NCBI RefSeq assembly: GCF_964340395.1
Contig: NC_135564.1
Location: 23,913,387-23,977,386 of the forward strand
Direction of reading: 5' to 3'
DNA: 64,000 nt
DNA from: Glandiceps talaboti
Lineage: Eukaryota > Hemichordata > Enteropneusta > Spengelidae
Position numbers and translations under genes: made by a program. The notes below the pieces were generated by a model. It was not told where the DNA came from. It saw only the letters and a list, made by a program, of their open reading frames with translations, and searched no databases. Below, piece after piece: positions 38,088 through 49,933 of this stretch. Each line of letters begins with the position of its first letter. Position 1 is the stretch's first letter.

Positions 38088-39920
38088 TTACTGTGCAAAC
38101 ATCTGTACACAGTTGTTACCATAGTTAACTACAACAACATTTCCCAATGGTTTGTCATCAGTAACATATACACCATATGGATAACTGCATGGATTATCAT
38201 CACTGTCAATACGACTGATAAATTCACCATCTGAAGTAAATTTCAGCACTCTGTTGTTGGTGCGATCACAGACATAAACATTACTAGCACTGTCAAGGGC
38301 CAATCCTGTCGGGTAATTCATCTGTCCATCACCTGAACCTTGACTTCCAAATGAATACAGATACTGACCCTCAGAGTTGAACACTTGGATTCGATGATTA
38401 CAGTATTCTGACAAAAACACTTTACCATCATGGTCAACCTTGATATCAAGAGGATTATAAAGCTGACCTTGGCCTTGACCTTTAGTGCCGAAAGTTTTGT
38501 ACAGGTTTCCATCTTGGTTGTATATATATATATACAATGACCACTGTAATCTACGACATAAACCATTTCATTCAGAGGACTAATGGCGATTCCATACGTC
38601 CATTTCATCGTACCCTTTCCAAACCGTCTCATCACGTGACCATTTTCCTCATGAACGATAACCTGCTCACTTCCATGATCAGTGGTAAATATATCACCAT
38701 TATCTGCCTGTACTGAATAGACTGGTGTAACAGTGGATGAGATGTTACTGAACTGTATTATAGTGTTTGGTTGGCCTTTTGATGTGAATGTTTGTAATCT
38801 ATGATTGTTCCTTTCACATACTTGTAAATGTCCATCTCTTGTTGGACGAATACCCCAGGGATTGTTCAGCTCCCCTAATCCACTCCCAGATTTGCCAGTC
38901 TGCCAAATTAATCCTTTCTTTCGAAAAACAAGCTGGTGACCCGTTTACAGCTTTCTTACGTAAAGAGACTGACAATTCATGTTTTCCACAGATATTTCCA
39001 CGTGTGTTTAGTGTCCATGTGTTATCGTTATTCTTCGTCACTTCTACATCATCTATGCTGTCATCAGGTTTCTTTAAAACAGCCTCAATCTTGATTGCTC
39101 TGTTCGTCTTTTGTGGAGTGTCAGTTGCCATGGTTACTTTTATATCATCACCTACTCTAACAAACTCTGGAATGGTGGATAGCTTATAGCTGGCATCATG
39201 TTTCTGTATTTCACCAACACACCTTGCATCACAGAAGTCATCAAATGATAAGAACTTCAAATAATCGTCTTCTATCGGCTCTGTTTCTGTCTCTACGTTC
39301 AGTAATACATCTACTTGTGCAGAGATACCCTTCTTGGCAACCATCAGTTGACCAGCACTCCCATATAGTGCATCACGTTATTGGTATATTCTCTCGTATG
39401 GGACAGGTCGTTTTCAGCACCTTCTAGTTCTTTCACCTGTGCGTCCAAATTCATCTTTCTATATCATATTCTTCTTTTAGTTCTCTCAGTAATGTATCAC
39501 CACTTTGTTGTATTAAACGGATAACTTCATCTATCGTCTTTTGGACGTGGTCTTTCAACTTGTGTTCCTCTGTGTGGTAACACTTGTCAAGTGCTTCTAA
39601 CACCTGCAGACATCCCTCACATTTCTCTGAATCAGCTAACCCTTCGTCTTGTTTTCTGAAAGTTTCAGTTAATTCATGTAGAAACGAATCAGTAGGAATA
39701 CCTATTACGCCGTTCTCCAGTATAGTTGAAAGGAACGTCGACATGTAGGACAGATGATCACATCACCACCACGTTTCTCCACTAATGTTTCCAAACACGA
39801 CTCACAGAAACTGTGTAGACATGGTAGAAGTTTAGGGGTTTTGTATCGCTCCAAACAAATACCACATAACAGGAAATTTTCGTTGACTTTCTCGAGAACC
39901 GACAACTCTTTAGCCGCCAT
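38088..39920 (-). pseudogene. TRIM-NHL (RING - filamin - NHL) pseudogene
   Basis: An intronless minus-strand copy of a TRIM2/3/71-class E3 ligase. From an ATG at 39920, a C3HC4 RING is clear (CGIC, CLHSFCESC, CPTC). It is followed by a coiled-coil-type helix (HVQKTIDEVIRLIQQSGD), an immunoglobulin-like filamin repeat (about 39340-38920) and six NHL blades ending at TAA 38088-38090. The B-boxes expected after the RING are missing: the sequence jumps from a CEGC motif to the helix, which suggests an internal deletion. The frame is broken at least five times: near 39735, 39455, 39365, 38905 and in a TA run near 38525. Domain order in the combined frames is otherwise complete. In family members the NHL propeller binds RNA or protein and the RING transfers ubiquitin; this copy cannot make a full protein as written. 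Sequencing indels are an alternative for some breaks. Confidence 0.88.
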
Positions 39921-41000
39921 GTTGTTTTCTATTGCCTGTCTACGTATTTGGGGCGGGCCGGGCAGAAAGCAGGGAGCTGGCAGGGCCCGGTCCAACTCGT
40001 GCGGCAACTAGATCGTCTAGATCGAGATCTACCGTAACTAAGGGGAGAACCATTTGATTTCTGGGGGGGGGGGGGGTATGGAGGAAGTAGGTATGGGAGC
40101 AATTTTTTTTTCTACTGTCAGTCCTGCATCAATTTTTTTTTCAAGTGGACGTAGCAGTGCAATTTTTTTTTAATTAGTTATTAAGTTTGAATGCGTTGTC
40201 CATACCTATACCACGTCACAATGGTTCACAACTGTACCTCTAAATAACTTGTTCTGTGCAAGTAGAAGAATTAGCAGTTAGTATGAAAGACGTCTGTCTA
40301 CGTTAAATTACAACTTTAAATTATAGAACAGTTCCAAAATCAACTCTGATCAGTACTAAACCTGCTTTTCTTTGAATCAGTCAATTCCTCTAAGTTCTCA
40401 GGGAAGATATAATTTTTTGTATTTCGTTATATTTGTTGTTCCTCAATTTTCATTGTCAACTTGAGAAAGATTTATTTGTACATCTTTATAAGAGATTTAT
40501 ATTGAAAGAAAAATATATTGATTTTAACACTAGTTTATAGACTCCTGTCTTGTTTTTTAAATTGTCTTAATTTACAGAAACCAAATAGTCCCCTTCAGAT
40601 ATTGACTGTCATTGAGATATTGCAACCAAAATCCTGAAATATGTTTTCTTGGGTCAGAAAAGGAAAGGAAAACTTTGTGTGCACTTGGGTTTAAAGCAGA
40701 GCTATATAGTGCATGTTTTAATGATAAGTGCTGGAAAAAAACCAGGAATTTATACTTGTATTAAAAACATTTGCGGCGCCTATAGCGCCGCGCTGCCAAA
40801 GAATACATGAGAATAAGGTTTCCAAATTTGCTCATTTCTGGTGCATTGTGACAATTTTTTTTTCTCAAGCCATTACAGGATCAAATTTTTTTTTCTGGTT
40901 CACCTGGAAACAAATTTTTTCTCTCTCAAAATCCTCCATACAGAACAATGATAGTACTATGTTGAGTATGCACATAATGTCCTAAAGTCTGTTCATGAAC
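39921..41000. other. Gene-free segment with paired poly-T motif clusters
   Basis: It contains a 14-G run near 40064. Three CAATTTTTTTT motifs occur at 40098-40172. A similar trio (CAATTTTTTTTT, CAAATTTTTTTTT, CAAATTTTTT) lies at 40852-40922. The two clusters may be ends or copies of an old repeat. No gene is recognised. Confidence 0.45.
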
Positions 41001-42105
41001 ATAGCGTTAGCACATACAATAATAGTAACTGTACATTGAATAATACAGTATGCACATAATAACTTAGGGTTAGTACATAATAAACTATTTAATGCACATA
41101 ATAATATAATGTTAGCACATACAATAATAGTAACTGTACATTGAATAACACAGTATGCACATAATAACCTAAGGTTGGTACATAATAAACTATTTAATGC
41201 ACATAATAACATAGTGTTAGCACATACAATAGTAGTAACAGTGAATAATAAACTATTTAATGCACATAATAACAGCGGTTGCACATACAATAATAGTAAC
41301 TGTACATTTAATAATATAGTATGCACATAATAACTTAAGGTTAGTACATAATAAACTATTTAATGCACATAATAACATAGCGTTAGCATATACAATAATA
41401 GTAACTGTACATTGAATAATACAGTATGCACATAATAACTTAATGTTAGTACATAATAAACTATTTAATGCACATAATAACATAGTGTTAGCACATACAA
41501 TAATAGTAACTGTACATAATAAACTATTAAATGCACATAATAACAGTGTTTGCACATACAGTAATAGTAACTGTACATAATAAACTATTCAATGCACATA
41601 ATAACAGTGTTTGCACATACAATAATAGTAACTGTACATAATAAACTATTTAATGCACATAATAACAGTGTTTGCACATACAATAATAGTAACTGTACAT
41701 AATAAACTATTCAATGCACATAATAACATAGTGTTTGCACATACAATAATAGTAACTGTACATAATAAACTATTAAATGCACATAATAACATAGTGTTTG
41801 CACATACAATAATAGTAACTGTACATAATAAACTATTAAATGCACATACTAACATAGTGTTTGCACATACAATAATAGTAACTGTACATAGAATAATACA
41901 GTATGCACATAATAACTTAAGGTAAGTACATAATAAACTATTAAATGCACATAATAACATAGTTTTTGCACATACAATAATAGTAACTGTACATAGAATA
42001 ATACAGTATGCACATAATAACTTAAGCTTATAAGGTAAGCACATAATAAACTATTGAATGCACATAATAACATAGTATTTGCACATACAATAATAGTAAT
42101 TGCAC
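41001..42105. repeat. Tandem repeat C, about 60-63 bp and 120 bp units
   Basis: Repeated segments contain GCACATACAATAATAGTAAC, TGTACATAATAAACTATT and ATGCACATAATAACA. Short units of about 60-63 bp predominate at 41500-41870. Longer composite units with an inserted GAATAATACAGTATGCAC block occur on both sides. Long reading frames here arise because the unit length is near a multiple of three; they are not genes. Confidence 0.93.
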
Positions 42106-42825
42106 ACTTAAGTCAGTTGTAGCTTTCCATAGGATAACCTGTTGTACTATCTACGTTTTATTAGAAGGAAGATCCATATGAAATGATACAATATGACTCG
42201 AATAGTCCTAATAAACTGAAGATGGTATGTTTGCACTCTTACGCCCACACACACCACGTGCTCAGCGCTGCAGCACACATATGCAATACATGTTTACACA
42301 CACACCACAAACTCGCCCACTCAATGATGATATGATGGCAGTCTAGCATCTGCAGCAATATTTTGTTTTCCTGAAACTGTACCTCAAACCAAACTAAAAT
42401 TGTTTCGTCAGAATAATTAATATTCTTACAATTAAAACTATATGATAATTATTATAACTATCAATTTATGCTGAGTTACATCAAAGCTTCACAGTATAGG
42501 TGATCACTGAGTTTTATACTTACTGATATCGGTAGAGGGCGCTTTTACAGGCAATAGCATTAAATATATTGAAATTAAACATTCTTATGAAAACTATGTG
42601 ATCATCTCATAGTTTAATACAAAATTTATTTCACCATACAATACAATATAAAACAAGTCATGGAGAATGACATAGTCCCCGCTATAATTGGGTTTTAAGG
42701 AATTATCACTACTGTGATCACGCAACAACATTTGTGAACCTAAAACAAACAGACTTAGATATGTTGTGTGTGCTTGTTGGACATGTAACATGCCTACAAC
42801 AATAAAGGATTGGTTGGGTATGGGG
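42106..42825. other. Intergenic, nothing recognised
   Basis: AT-rich unique sequence with a short CA-rich patch near 42240-42310. There is no coding signal. Confidence 0.5.
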
Positions 42826-43392
42826 GATCATATCACGATGAAAATGGAGTCTGAGTTATGGCTTTTTGGAAAATTCACAAACAAAATGGCTGCCAGGCAG
42901 CCATATTGGATTGTATCACGACGAAAATGGATATGCACATGTATGTCATAGAACACTGTCCTAATACCAACTTTGAATGAGATCTGTTAAAGCATGTCTG
43001 AGTTATGGCTTTGGACATGAAAATTCGCAAACAAAATGGCTGCCAGGCAGCCATATTGGATCATATCACGACGAAAATGGATATGCACATGTATGTCATA
43101 GAACACTGTCCTAATGTCAACTTTGAATGAGATCTGTTAAAGCATGTCTGAGTTATGGCTTCAGACAGGGAAAATTCGCAAACAAAATGGTTGCTAGGCG
43201 GCCATATTGGATCGTATCATAAAACAAATTGACGTGCATATGTATGCCATAGCATGTTGCCCCTGTACCAAGTTTGAAAAAAATCGGTCCAGGCATCTCC
43301 AAGAAACGGCTGCGGACGGACGGACGGACGGACGGACGGACAGACGGAACCCAATCCATAAGTTCCCATTCCGGACTTCGTCCGCGGGGACT
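42826..43392. repeat. Three-unit 150-bp tandem repeat with (GGAC)n tail
   Basis: CTGAGTTATGGCT recurs at 42851, 42998 and 43148. Each copy is followed by CAAACAAAATGG and a GGCAGCCATATTGGAT-like segment. The last unit runs into TACCAAGTTTGAAAAAAATC, a GGACGGACGG microsatellite (43315-43340) and a GC-rich end. The wording resembles dispersed non-autonomous repeats common in marine invertebrate genomes, but no autonomous family can be named. Confidence 0.75.
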
Positions 43393-43415
43393 AACAAGCG
43401 ACCTATCGGTCAGAA

Positions 43416-45253
43416 TAGCTCCGCTGTTTTTTTGTTGTTGTTTTTTTTTGTATTTTGGTGACATGTAGAAGTGGTTCAGTTCTTCACTATGCAGTTTTGT
43501 TTTAGCGATGTAATAAAGTGGTTACTGGTTTCATATGATGTCTCACTATAAAACACATTTTACACAGAAGTTGGTAATGTATTGTACTTTTATACCATAG
43601 TCACCATTTTATAACATAAATCTACTGTTATGAAAAATTGCACAAAATCTTTAAAAAAAAAAAAAAATGACTGGGAAATTTAATGCACACAAGAAAAAGA
43701 AAAAAAGAGGATTTTGAGGTTGGCTATAAATAATTCCAGTGTCTTACAGCTTTAACCCTGGAAAATGTTAATGATGAATGAAATAAACTAGGGATCTAAA
43801 ATAATTTTGAGGCAATTTGAATTTCAATTTTCTAACAAATTTACCAAGTCAACAACATTCAACTTGTACTAGTTGTAGTAGATATATATAGGGAAGAAAT
43901 GTATTAATCGCCATCTTAGTTTCCGTACGGCGACAAGTACCCGGAAGAGAGTCATTCTCAGCCATACGTTACAGCGGTAACACTCGTTCATGTTCGATTA
44001 CCTTTCATAAAGAAAACACAACGAAATGGTTGAAGTGATCTTTTTTTTAAATTTCTTTTCATCACAAAAACAAAATCTGTTTTAGACAGAAAGAATTATC
44101 GAACTGGCTAAACTTCCCGCTGAACTGGAGTAAGGTCCAAGCCTCGATAGTACGTGAGGAAATCGTCTCAAACTAGCGATACAACTTTCAAAATATAACT
44201 TGACATGTCTTCATTTGTTAGAGTTATACAATTCAAGACAGGTTTTCACTCGAAAAAAAACAATTCTGTGAATAATGACACTCTGAACGCAGCGATTTCT
44301 CGGACGATGTTACCACTGTAACGCATGGCTGGCAACGACTTGCTTCCGGGTTAGTCCCTCGTGCATCCGGGTACTTGGGATTGTCGCCGTACGGAAACTC
44401 ACTTGTCGTGCATTACCACATCAGTAATTTTGACACTGTAATTTTGCCACCAATATTGATCGTACAAAAACAAAACTCCATAAATGAACCACAAAGTACT
44501 TTCCCTTTCAAAATGTGATAATTTTAGAAAGAGTATTATCGTTTTTATTGACGACTGACTCTGTCAAAAATCGTCCCATACACTTCAGTTCAGGCATGCA
44601 CGACTTCTCACTTGATCGTGAGGTGCGTATACTGGAATGAACCATTCTGTAGGAGGGGTGGAGAATTTGATTTGAAGTTTACAACCCTGTTTCGAACAAA
44701 TATTTGTCATTTGGGCGCACAATGTGTAGAATTAAGACTACAGCACATATTACATTGCTTGTTTGACATCAATAGTGTCTTTTGAAAAGTTGCAGTTTAC
44801 CTAAAGTCTCGCGGACTGATTTCCAATATGGTGTCGGTCATAATACTCATTAACATATTCATTTTTTTTTTAAATTACAAAAAAAAAAAATCACAAAAAA
44901 TAGAAAAGAAGACGTGCTGACTTGAAATTAACAAATCTAAGTAAGCTACCCCCTGCGCATCAACACATCAGATATCAAAGCAATCTGACAAGAAGTACGT
45001 GAGGAGATGATGAAAATGTCATTTTATGAAAAAAATCCTAAAAAATTGAAAATGGCACAGATCAACTTGGCATGAACAAATCTGAATAGCCTCCCCCCCA
45101 GGAAACATGCACACCAAATATCGAAGAATTCTGAGTGTCACTTTCGGAGAAGATAATGAAAATATAAAAGTTTGATGGACACCTATGATTCACTCTACTC
45201 TCTACAACCTATACCTAAAGCTACGCTTTCAGCTTTCGCTGACAGCGGAGCTA
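43416..45253. mobile_element. 12-bp-TIR non-autonomous element, copy 1
   Basis: It begins TAGCTCCGCTGT and ends with the exact inverted copy ACAGCGGAGCTA. A related copy lies at 57321-59633 in the same orientation. The two align over about 43393-44400 and 44650-45253, with unrelated middles. The right end forms a compact hairpin (AGCTTTCGCTGACAGCGGAG and CT) followed by A's. That raises the alternative of a Helentron-like non-autonomous element rather than a cut-and-paste transposon. No transposase is visible. Shared sequence extends about 23 bp left of the TIR in both copies (AACAAGCGACCTATCGGTCA), so the true left end could be 43393. Confidence 0.72.
43911..44400. repeat. Inner inverted-repeat module of the TIR element, copy 1
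   Basis: AGTTTCCGTACGGCGACAA at 43918-43936 is matched exactly in inverted orientation at 44381-44399. Further inward, inverted similarity continues (GTACCCGG, CAGCCAT, GTTACAG..GGTAACA). It is probably a nested MITE or the foldback core of the larger element. The equivalent module in copy 2 is 57777-58317. Confidence 0.7.
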
Positions 45254-45697
45254 AAAAAGTGTCAGACACATCAGGGGTTCAAGACTACTGCTGACTTGAT
45301 GTCCCATTATCAATAGAGATAGCAGTAAGAGGGATAATTTCACTAAATTTGTACTATAAAATGGTCACTACACTACCTACAGATAATATTGACCACTAAT
45401 TAACAGATACAATGTTTTTTATAAGTAATTTATCAATTTTAGTAAATATACCTTTGGTTATTTGATAAAAAAAAAACACGCCAGTTGCAGCTAGAGAAGG
45501 TTTAAGACTATTACATGATTTTTTTTTTTTTTTTTTTTTTAAACACGATTCTTGTAAAGTGACAAAACAGAAGTATATACACAGGTAATGATTAACTAGT
45601 TGACTATCAACCAACTGACTGCAATCACTCTGAACTGAAGCCATCAAAAATGACTAATATGTACAAAGTTTGAAAAGACTGAAAGCCGACTTCTCTT

Positions 45698-45852
45698 TCA
45701 AGGAGAGGTAAAGGCACTGTCGTTTGGACTATTGAATTCACTACTAGGACTAGCAATGCTGTAAAGTGGACTTCTTGTGTTACAGAATTTCTTTTGGGGC
45801 AGACAATTTCCTTCTGCTGTTGCTGTTAATGTATGGAGTTCCCCCAGGTATT
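45698..45852 (-). CDS. Host gene terminal exon
   Basis: Acceptor TTTGTTTCAG precedes AATACC. With the two bases carried from the previous exon it reads RIPGGTPYINSNSRRKLSAP and then meets TAA. A one-base shift at CCCCAAAAG continues as KKFCNTRSPLYSIASPSS and ends with TGA at 45698-45700. The Ser/Pro-rich shifted tail looks like genuine protein, so either the gene really ends early or the run of C and A bases carries an indel. Confidence 0.6.
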
Positions 45853-45893
45853 CTGAAACAAATATGGAGAAAATCATATTTCAATATACAAAG

Positions 45894-46112
45894 AGTAACA
45901 CTGAAGTAAAGCACTTTCTCTGTGTGTTACACTTGTTTATAGCATTTACATCAGGTGTAAAAGTGTACTGTTTCAATTGATTTATTTACAAGCCTAGCAT
46001 GTGGCCTTTCTAATGTGGTCAATTAGCAAATGAAACAGTATACTTTTACACTTGATATGGATGCTATAAATATTTGTGGTACATACAGAAAATGCTTTAC
46101 TTTGGTATTATG
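45894..46112. repeat. Foldback repeat in an intron
   Basis: Left arm 45894-45978 and right arm 46029-46112 are imperfect reverse complements over about 85 bp (for example AGTAAAGCA / TGCTTTACT and GTGTAAAAGT / ACTTTTACAC). The spacer is about 50 bp. A MITE-like or foldback element is likely. Confidence 0.75.
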
Positions 46113-46384
46113 GGTTGTATATTACCCTTTACTCTAATGAATTTTTCACATGAGCCGGAGATTCCAAAATACAAAAAAGCAATTGTTGTAACACTTGTTC
46201 CAATAAATGTTCTAAACTTCATTTTCTGGATTGCTCGCAAGGAGGTGGGGATTTTCTGTTTGTGATAGATCTCACTAGGTTTAAGGTATTAGTGTGGGTA
46301 TTGAAGAGGGAGGGAATAATTCCACTCACACTTTCAGTGCTTTCTGCCACTCTTACAACACCAAACACCAAAAGCACTTCTGCA

Positions 46385-46610
46385 GTATATGTCACACATC
46401 CACTCATACATCATGGGGTACAGTTATTTTTACATACATGTAAGTTTATCCACGACATCAAATTTCATACGAGATACTACTTTGTGTTCACATGCTTTAG
46501 TGTACTTGGAATGATTGTGTACTCATTTGCATACAGGTTGGCTATAATATTTTTGGTATGCACTGCAGGGTAAATACCACTGGTATGGACACACAGATAC
46601 AAGTTTTTGA
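46385..46610. repeat. Dispersed repeat, copy 1
   Basis: The stretch with TCATTTGCATACAGG, TATTTTTGGTATGCACTGCA and AAATACCACTGGTATG matches 56845-56920 with scattered substitutions. Both copies are in introns of the host gene. The family is unknown. Confidence 0.5.
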
Positions 46611-46806
46611 ATGGTGTTTTTTAAAGTCTCTTTTAATTTATTGTGCAGTGCTTTTGAATATTTTTAAAACAGAGGAAGCACTTTAGAAATGAAATAAATG
46701 TTAAACGTTAAATAATAATCATAAATCACTGCCATCATCACATTTGACAATTAGGAATGAAAAGGATCAACTATTTACCAGTTTGATATAGGGTTTAGGT
46801 TCTTAC

Positions 46807-46887
46807 CTAGTTTGTCCTGTTGACCTCAGGTTGTGATGGCTGAATTTCAGCAACTCATCATGAAAGCTTGCCACAGATTCACTTTGA
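46807..46887 (-). CDS. Host gene exon (FHDELLKF segment)
   Basis: An 81-nt exon: acceptor GATTCAG, donor GTAAGA. Phase 2 in, phase 2 out. It reads SQSESVASFHDELLKF then SHHNLRSTGQTR, open in the phase imposed by its neighbours. Confidence 0.75.
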
Positions 46888-47537
46888 CTGAATCAACAAA
46901 AAAGAAAGAAGAAAATATCAGAAAGAAAGTGAGATAAACATGGATGTAGCAATAATTAGTTTGTGCACCATGACGAAAGGTTCTCATTACTTACAGGTAG
47001 TATTTTGCAAATATCATTGTCAGAGAACAGGGCAGGTTATCATGGTAAATTAGATGATCTCTCCACATCAGAAGACAAGGGGTAACACTATGAATAAGGG
47101 ACGACGAGGCATACCAATTCAATCACCTCTACAATCACGTCATCATCACTACGCTGCATTTTTTATCAGTCACCACATAGTAAGAGATAGGGGAACACCA
47201 AACTTTGGTGCGTCACTAGAAACTGTGTGCATCAGTGGTGAGTGTCAAATGGCTTCGAGGGCACACTGATCTGGAGTATCCATAGGTTTGTTGTTGCATG
47301 AAATGCCATCTTTACAGTTCCCAAGCCACTTCAGGGGTTAGATTCCCCTACCAGGTGTTGTATTCTCTAATTTCTATATTCTCTACATGAAAACCCATTT
47401 ATAGATTGTATATAATCTCCAATTGATTTTTCAAAAACCATACAATCAAATAAAGTTCACCAGCCAGAAAGACACCCTGTTTTTCTTCAAAGTTATTGCA
47501 TATCGCAAGAACATGTGTATATGAAGACTATACAAAC

Positions 47538-47620
47538 CTTTGAGATGACTCAAGTTTTGACTTCTCACTTCCTTTCTTTAATCCTTCACTACTTTTCCTC
47601 TTTATTTGGGGTGATGAAAT
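47538..47620 (-). CDS. Host gene exon (Lys/Ser-rich)
   Basis: An 83-nt exon: acceptor TCTTTTTAG, donor GTTTGT. Starts in phase 0 and ends in phase 2. It reads SSPQIKRKSSEGLKKGSEK then SKLESSQ, a basic, Ser-rich linker. Confidence 0.75.
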
Positions 47621-48412
47621 CTAAAAAGAACAGAATATCAATCGATAAAATCTGATATTGTTAATCAATGTTTTTCTTTGTTCAACCAAGGAAAATACGA
47701 GTGACCCATGGGGCCTTGTCATTATGAGTTGCTAGACAAGTAGTTACAAATTTGTTAGTCACAAGTATAATATAATCATATCTTTGCATGTGTGGGGAAA
47801 ATAATGCTGATTCTGAATGTCTTGTCTCATATTTACAGTACCTCTGAACCAATGATGTAGACAGGCACGGACTGTTGTGATGTAATACAGCCAGGGTATA
47901 AATTCCATATTTGCTGTTTGAACATGTACAACTTGAGCATGGTTTAATTTTTATAGATGATCTGGCAGTATCAAGCCTGTAGGATGTTAATAAGGTGAAT
48001 GCCCCAATGTTAATATGGTTGGATTCCTAGATGTTTAATGTTAATAGGAATCAGATTAGTCCCCCTAACTTAAACTGAGAATCAGATTAGACCCCCTAAC
48101 TTAAACTTGTTTTTTCGTCAGATAGGGTTAGGAATAGAATCAGACGAGACCCCCTAACTTAAACTTGTTTTTTCTTTAGACAGGGTTAGGAATAGAATCA
48201 GATTAGACCCCCTAACTTAAACTTGTTTTTTCTTCAGATAAGGTTAGGAATAGAATCAGATTAGACCCCCTAACTTAAACTTGTTTTTTCTTCAGACAGG
48301 GTTAGGAATAGAATCAGATTAGACCCCCTAACTTAAACTTGTTTGTCTTTCACTAATCATGGATGGACGCTATTCTGTATTTGTTTTCCTTGAGAGTAGC
48401 TCGATCACTCAC
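47621..48412. other. Intron with minisatellite
   Basis: A non-coding intron of the minus-strand gene. It holds the 58-bp minisatellite at 48061-48345 and otherwise nothing recognised. Confidence 0.6.
48061..48345. repeat. 58-bp minisatellite, about five units
   Basis: CCCCCTAACTTAAACTTG starts at 48092, 48150, 48208, 48266 and 48324, exactly 58 bp apart, with AGGGTTAGGAATAGAATCAG between. A shortened unit precedes at 48061. Confidence 0.95.
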
Positions 48413-48692
48413 TGTGTTTGTCTTTTCTTGAAGTGGTGTTGACTTTGTATCATTTTGTTGATTTAGTGGTTTTCCTGGTGGGTTGGACTTTGTTTTCTTT
48501 GTTTTGACATCAGGTGTCATAATTGTTGGAAGTGGGGGTGGTGGTGGTGGAGGGGGATAGCTTGATGCTCCATTGTTGTTTTCAGTTTTCTTCTGTTGTT
48601 TTTTTCATTGTCTTTTTGTTGTTGATGATGTTGTTGTTTAGCTCTTTTCAATGCTATTCTTTTAGAGAATCTGAGTGGCGTATCCTTAATTT
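48413..48692 (-). CDS. Host gene exon with polyproline run
   Basis: A 280-nt exon: T-rich acceptor ending CTAG-type AG, donor GTGAGT. It opens as EIKDTPLRFSKRIALKRAKQ, then a His/Gln-rich stretch. After an A7 run (near 48606) the frame must shift by one base to continue as TENNNGASSYPPPPPPPPLP and a Lys/Thr/Pro-rich tail ending KTNT. With one additional A the exon would be 281 nt and fit both neighbours exactly. A homopolymer undercount in the assembly is therefore the simplest explanation; a real lesion is the alternative. Confidence 0.72.
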
Positions 48693-49308
48693 CTAAAAAA
48701 AAAAAAAAAGATAGAAAAAACAACACATCTATTGTAGAAATTGTTGCATCATTTGATAAAAAATGTTATGGCTCCTTTACATGATACTGTAGCTAAACAC
48801 ACAAAATGGAACTGAAATTAATTTGTGAATGAAGCTATGAAGTAAAGAGACACATCAACTGTTACTGCTTGCATGTCTCCTGTTGTAAAGACAAAAGATC
48901 GTATACATTTGTACTTTGTCCACTAGGACTAAAGTAGGAATTCAAATCCAAACCCTGCATATTACGGCTGTCTAGGGCAAGAATTGACATGAAGAATATT
49001 TCTATTATGTATAGGAAACCTGCCTGGAACAACATTTTGAAATAAAAATCATGACTTCACGTCTCTCTGATGATCTGAGGAGTCAAGTTGACAAGTAGGA
49101 TTTTATTTTAAAGTATTTTGCAAAAAGTATATTTACAAAATTCAAATAGATTTGTATTCTGTATTTCTATATCCTCATTTGTCATACTAACCTAGACTGT
49201 AAAATACATCATGTCGTTCTGCCCTCACTGGCCTCCTCTCACCATAGGAGGGGTTAACTGATGTGTGAGGGCATCCTGTCATGGGGTACCTTACAGACTA
49301 ATACATAC

Positions 49309-49426
49309 CTTGATTGTAATTAAATGCTTTGGCCATATTATCTATCAGTTCTTGCATTTTTTCATTACATTCAGTGTCATCCACTTCAACAGCTTGTTGT
49401 CCCATGATATTAACAAGAAACCTAGT
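49309..49426 (-). CDS. Host gene exon (acidic helix)
   Basis: A 118-nt exon: acceptor TTACTTTCCAG, donor GTATGT. Phase 0 in, phase 1 out. It reads TRFLVNIMGQQAVEVDDTEC then NEKMQELIDNMAKAFNYNQ, an amphipathic acidic helix. No domain is recognised. Confidence 0.75.
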
Positions 49427-49869
49427 CTGGAAAGTAAAATGAACCAAGGTCTATGTTATATACTAAACTGTTGTATAAACTAGAAATTGAATATACATGT
49501 ACAGTAACTGTACCTAATTTTGATGAATTTACAAGTTGCGTCAGTTCTGCCATGTGAATTTGTCCATGCTATATTTTATAACAAGCATATCTTGAAAACT
49601 AAACATACCGGTAATATTATAAAATAAATCCAACCACATTGATTTTTGGGTCCACACCCAAAATTGAGAGAGACCAAATGCAATTACAATTTCAACCTAT
49701 TACTGGACTACTTCTGGATAAAATTGACAATCTAATTAATGTACAATGTCTAATTATTGGTATTTTCACAATATTCATTGAATATGATATTGGTTGTCTG
49801 ATCAAAAAATTATTATTCCAGTTACAGGCTTACAGGTAGTGCAGGTTGAAGGAGTATCGCAAATTGGAG
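49427..49869. other. Intron sequence left of the DIRS element
   Basis: AT-rich sequence with no exon or RNA feature seen. Confidence 0.5.
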
Positions 49870-49933
49870 TTCTACCTCATTATCATGCACTTCCTGATCA
49901 CGTGAGATAGTGTTGTGATGACGCAATCTTCAG
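49870..49933 (+). repeat. DIRS left inverted terminal repeat
   Basis: Its first 38 bp (49870-49907, beginning TTCTACCTCATTATCATGCA) are exactly reverse-complemented at 54166-54203. Positions 49900-49933 are reverse-complemented with two mismatches at 54367-54400. The outer part is a diverged match to the right terminal repeat. Confidence 0.9.

Noticed and set aside
40982-42073. Several 70-130 aa Cys/Leu-rich ORFs
   Set aside because: They are translations of tandem repeat C; no start context, domain or conserved frame.
43153-43468. ORFs over the GGAC repeat
   Set aside because: Asp-Gly-Arg-Thr runs come from the (GGAC)n tract of a dispersed repeat.
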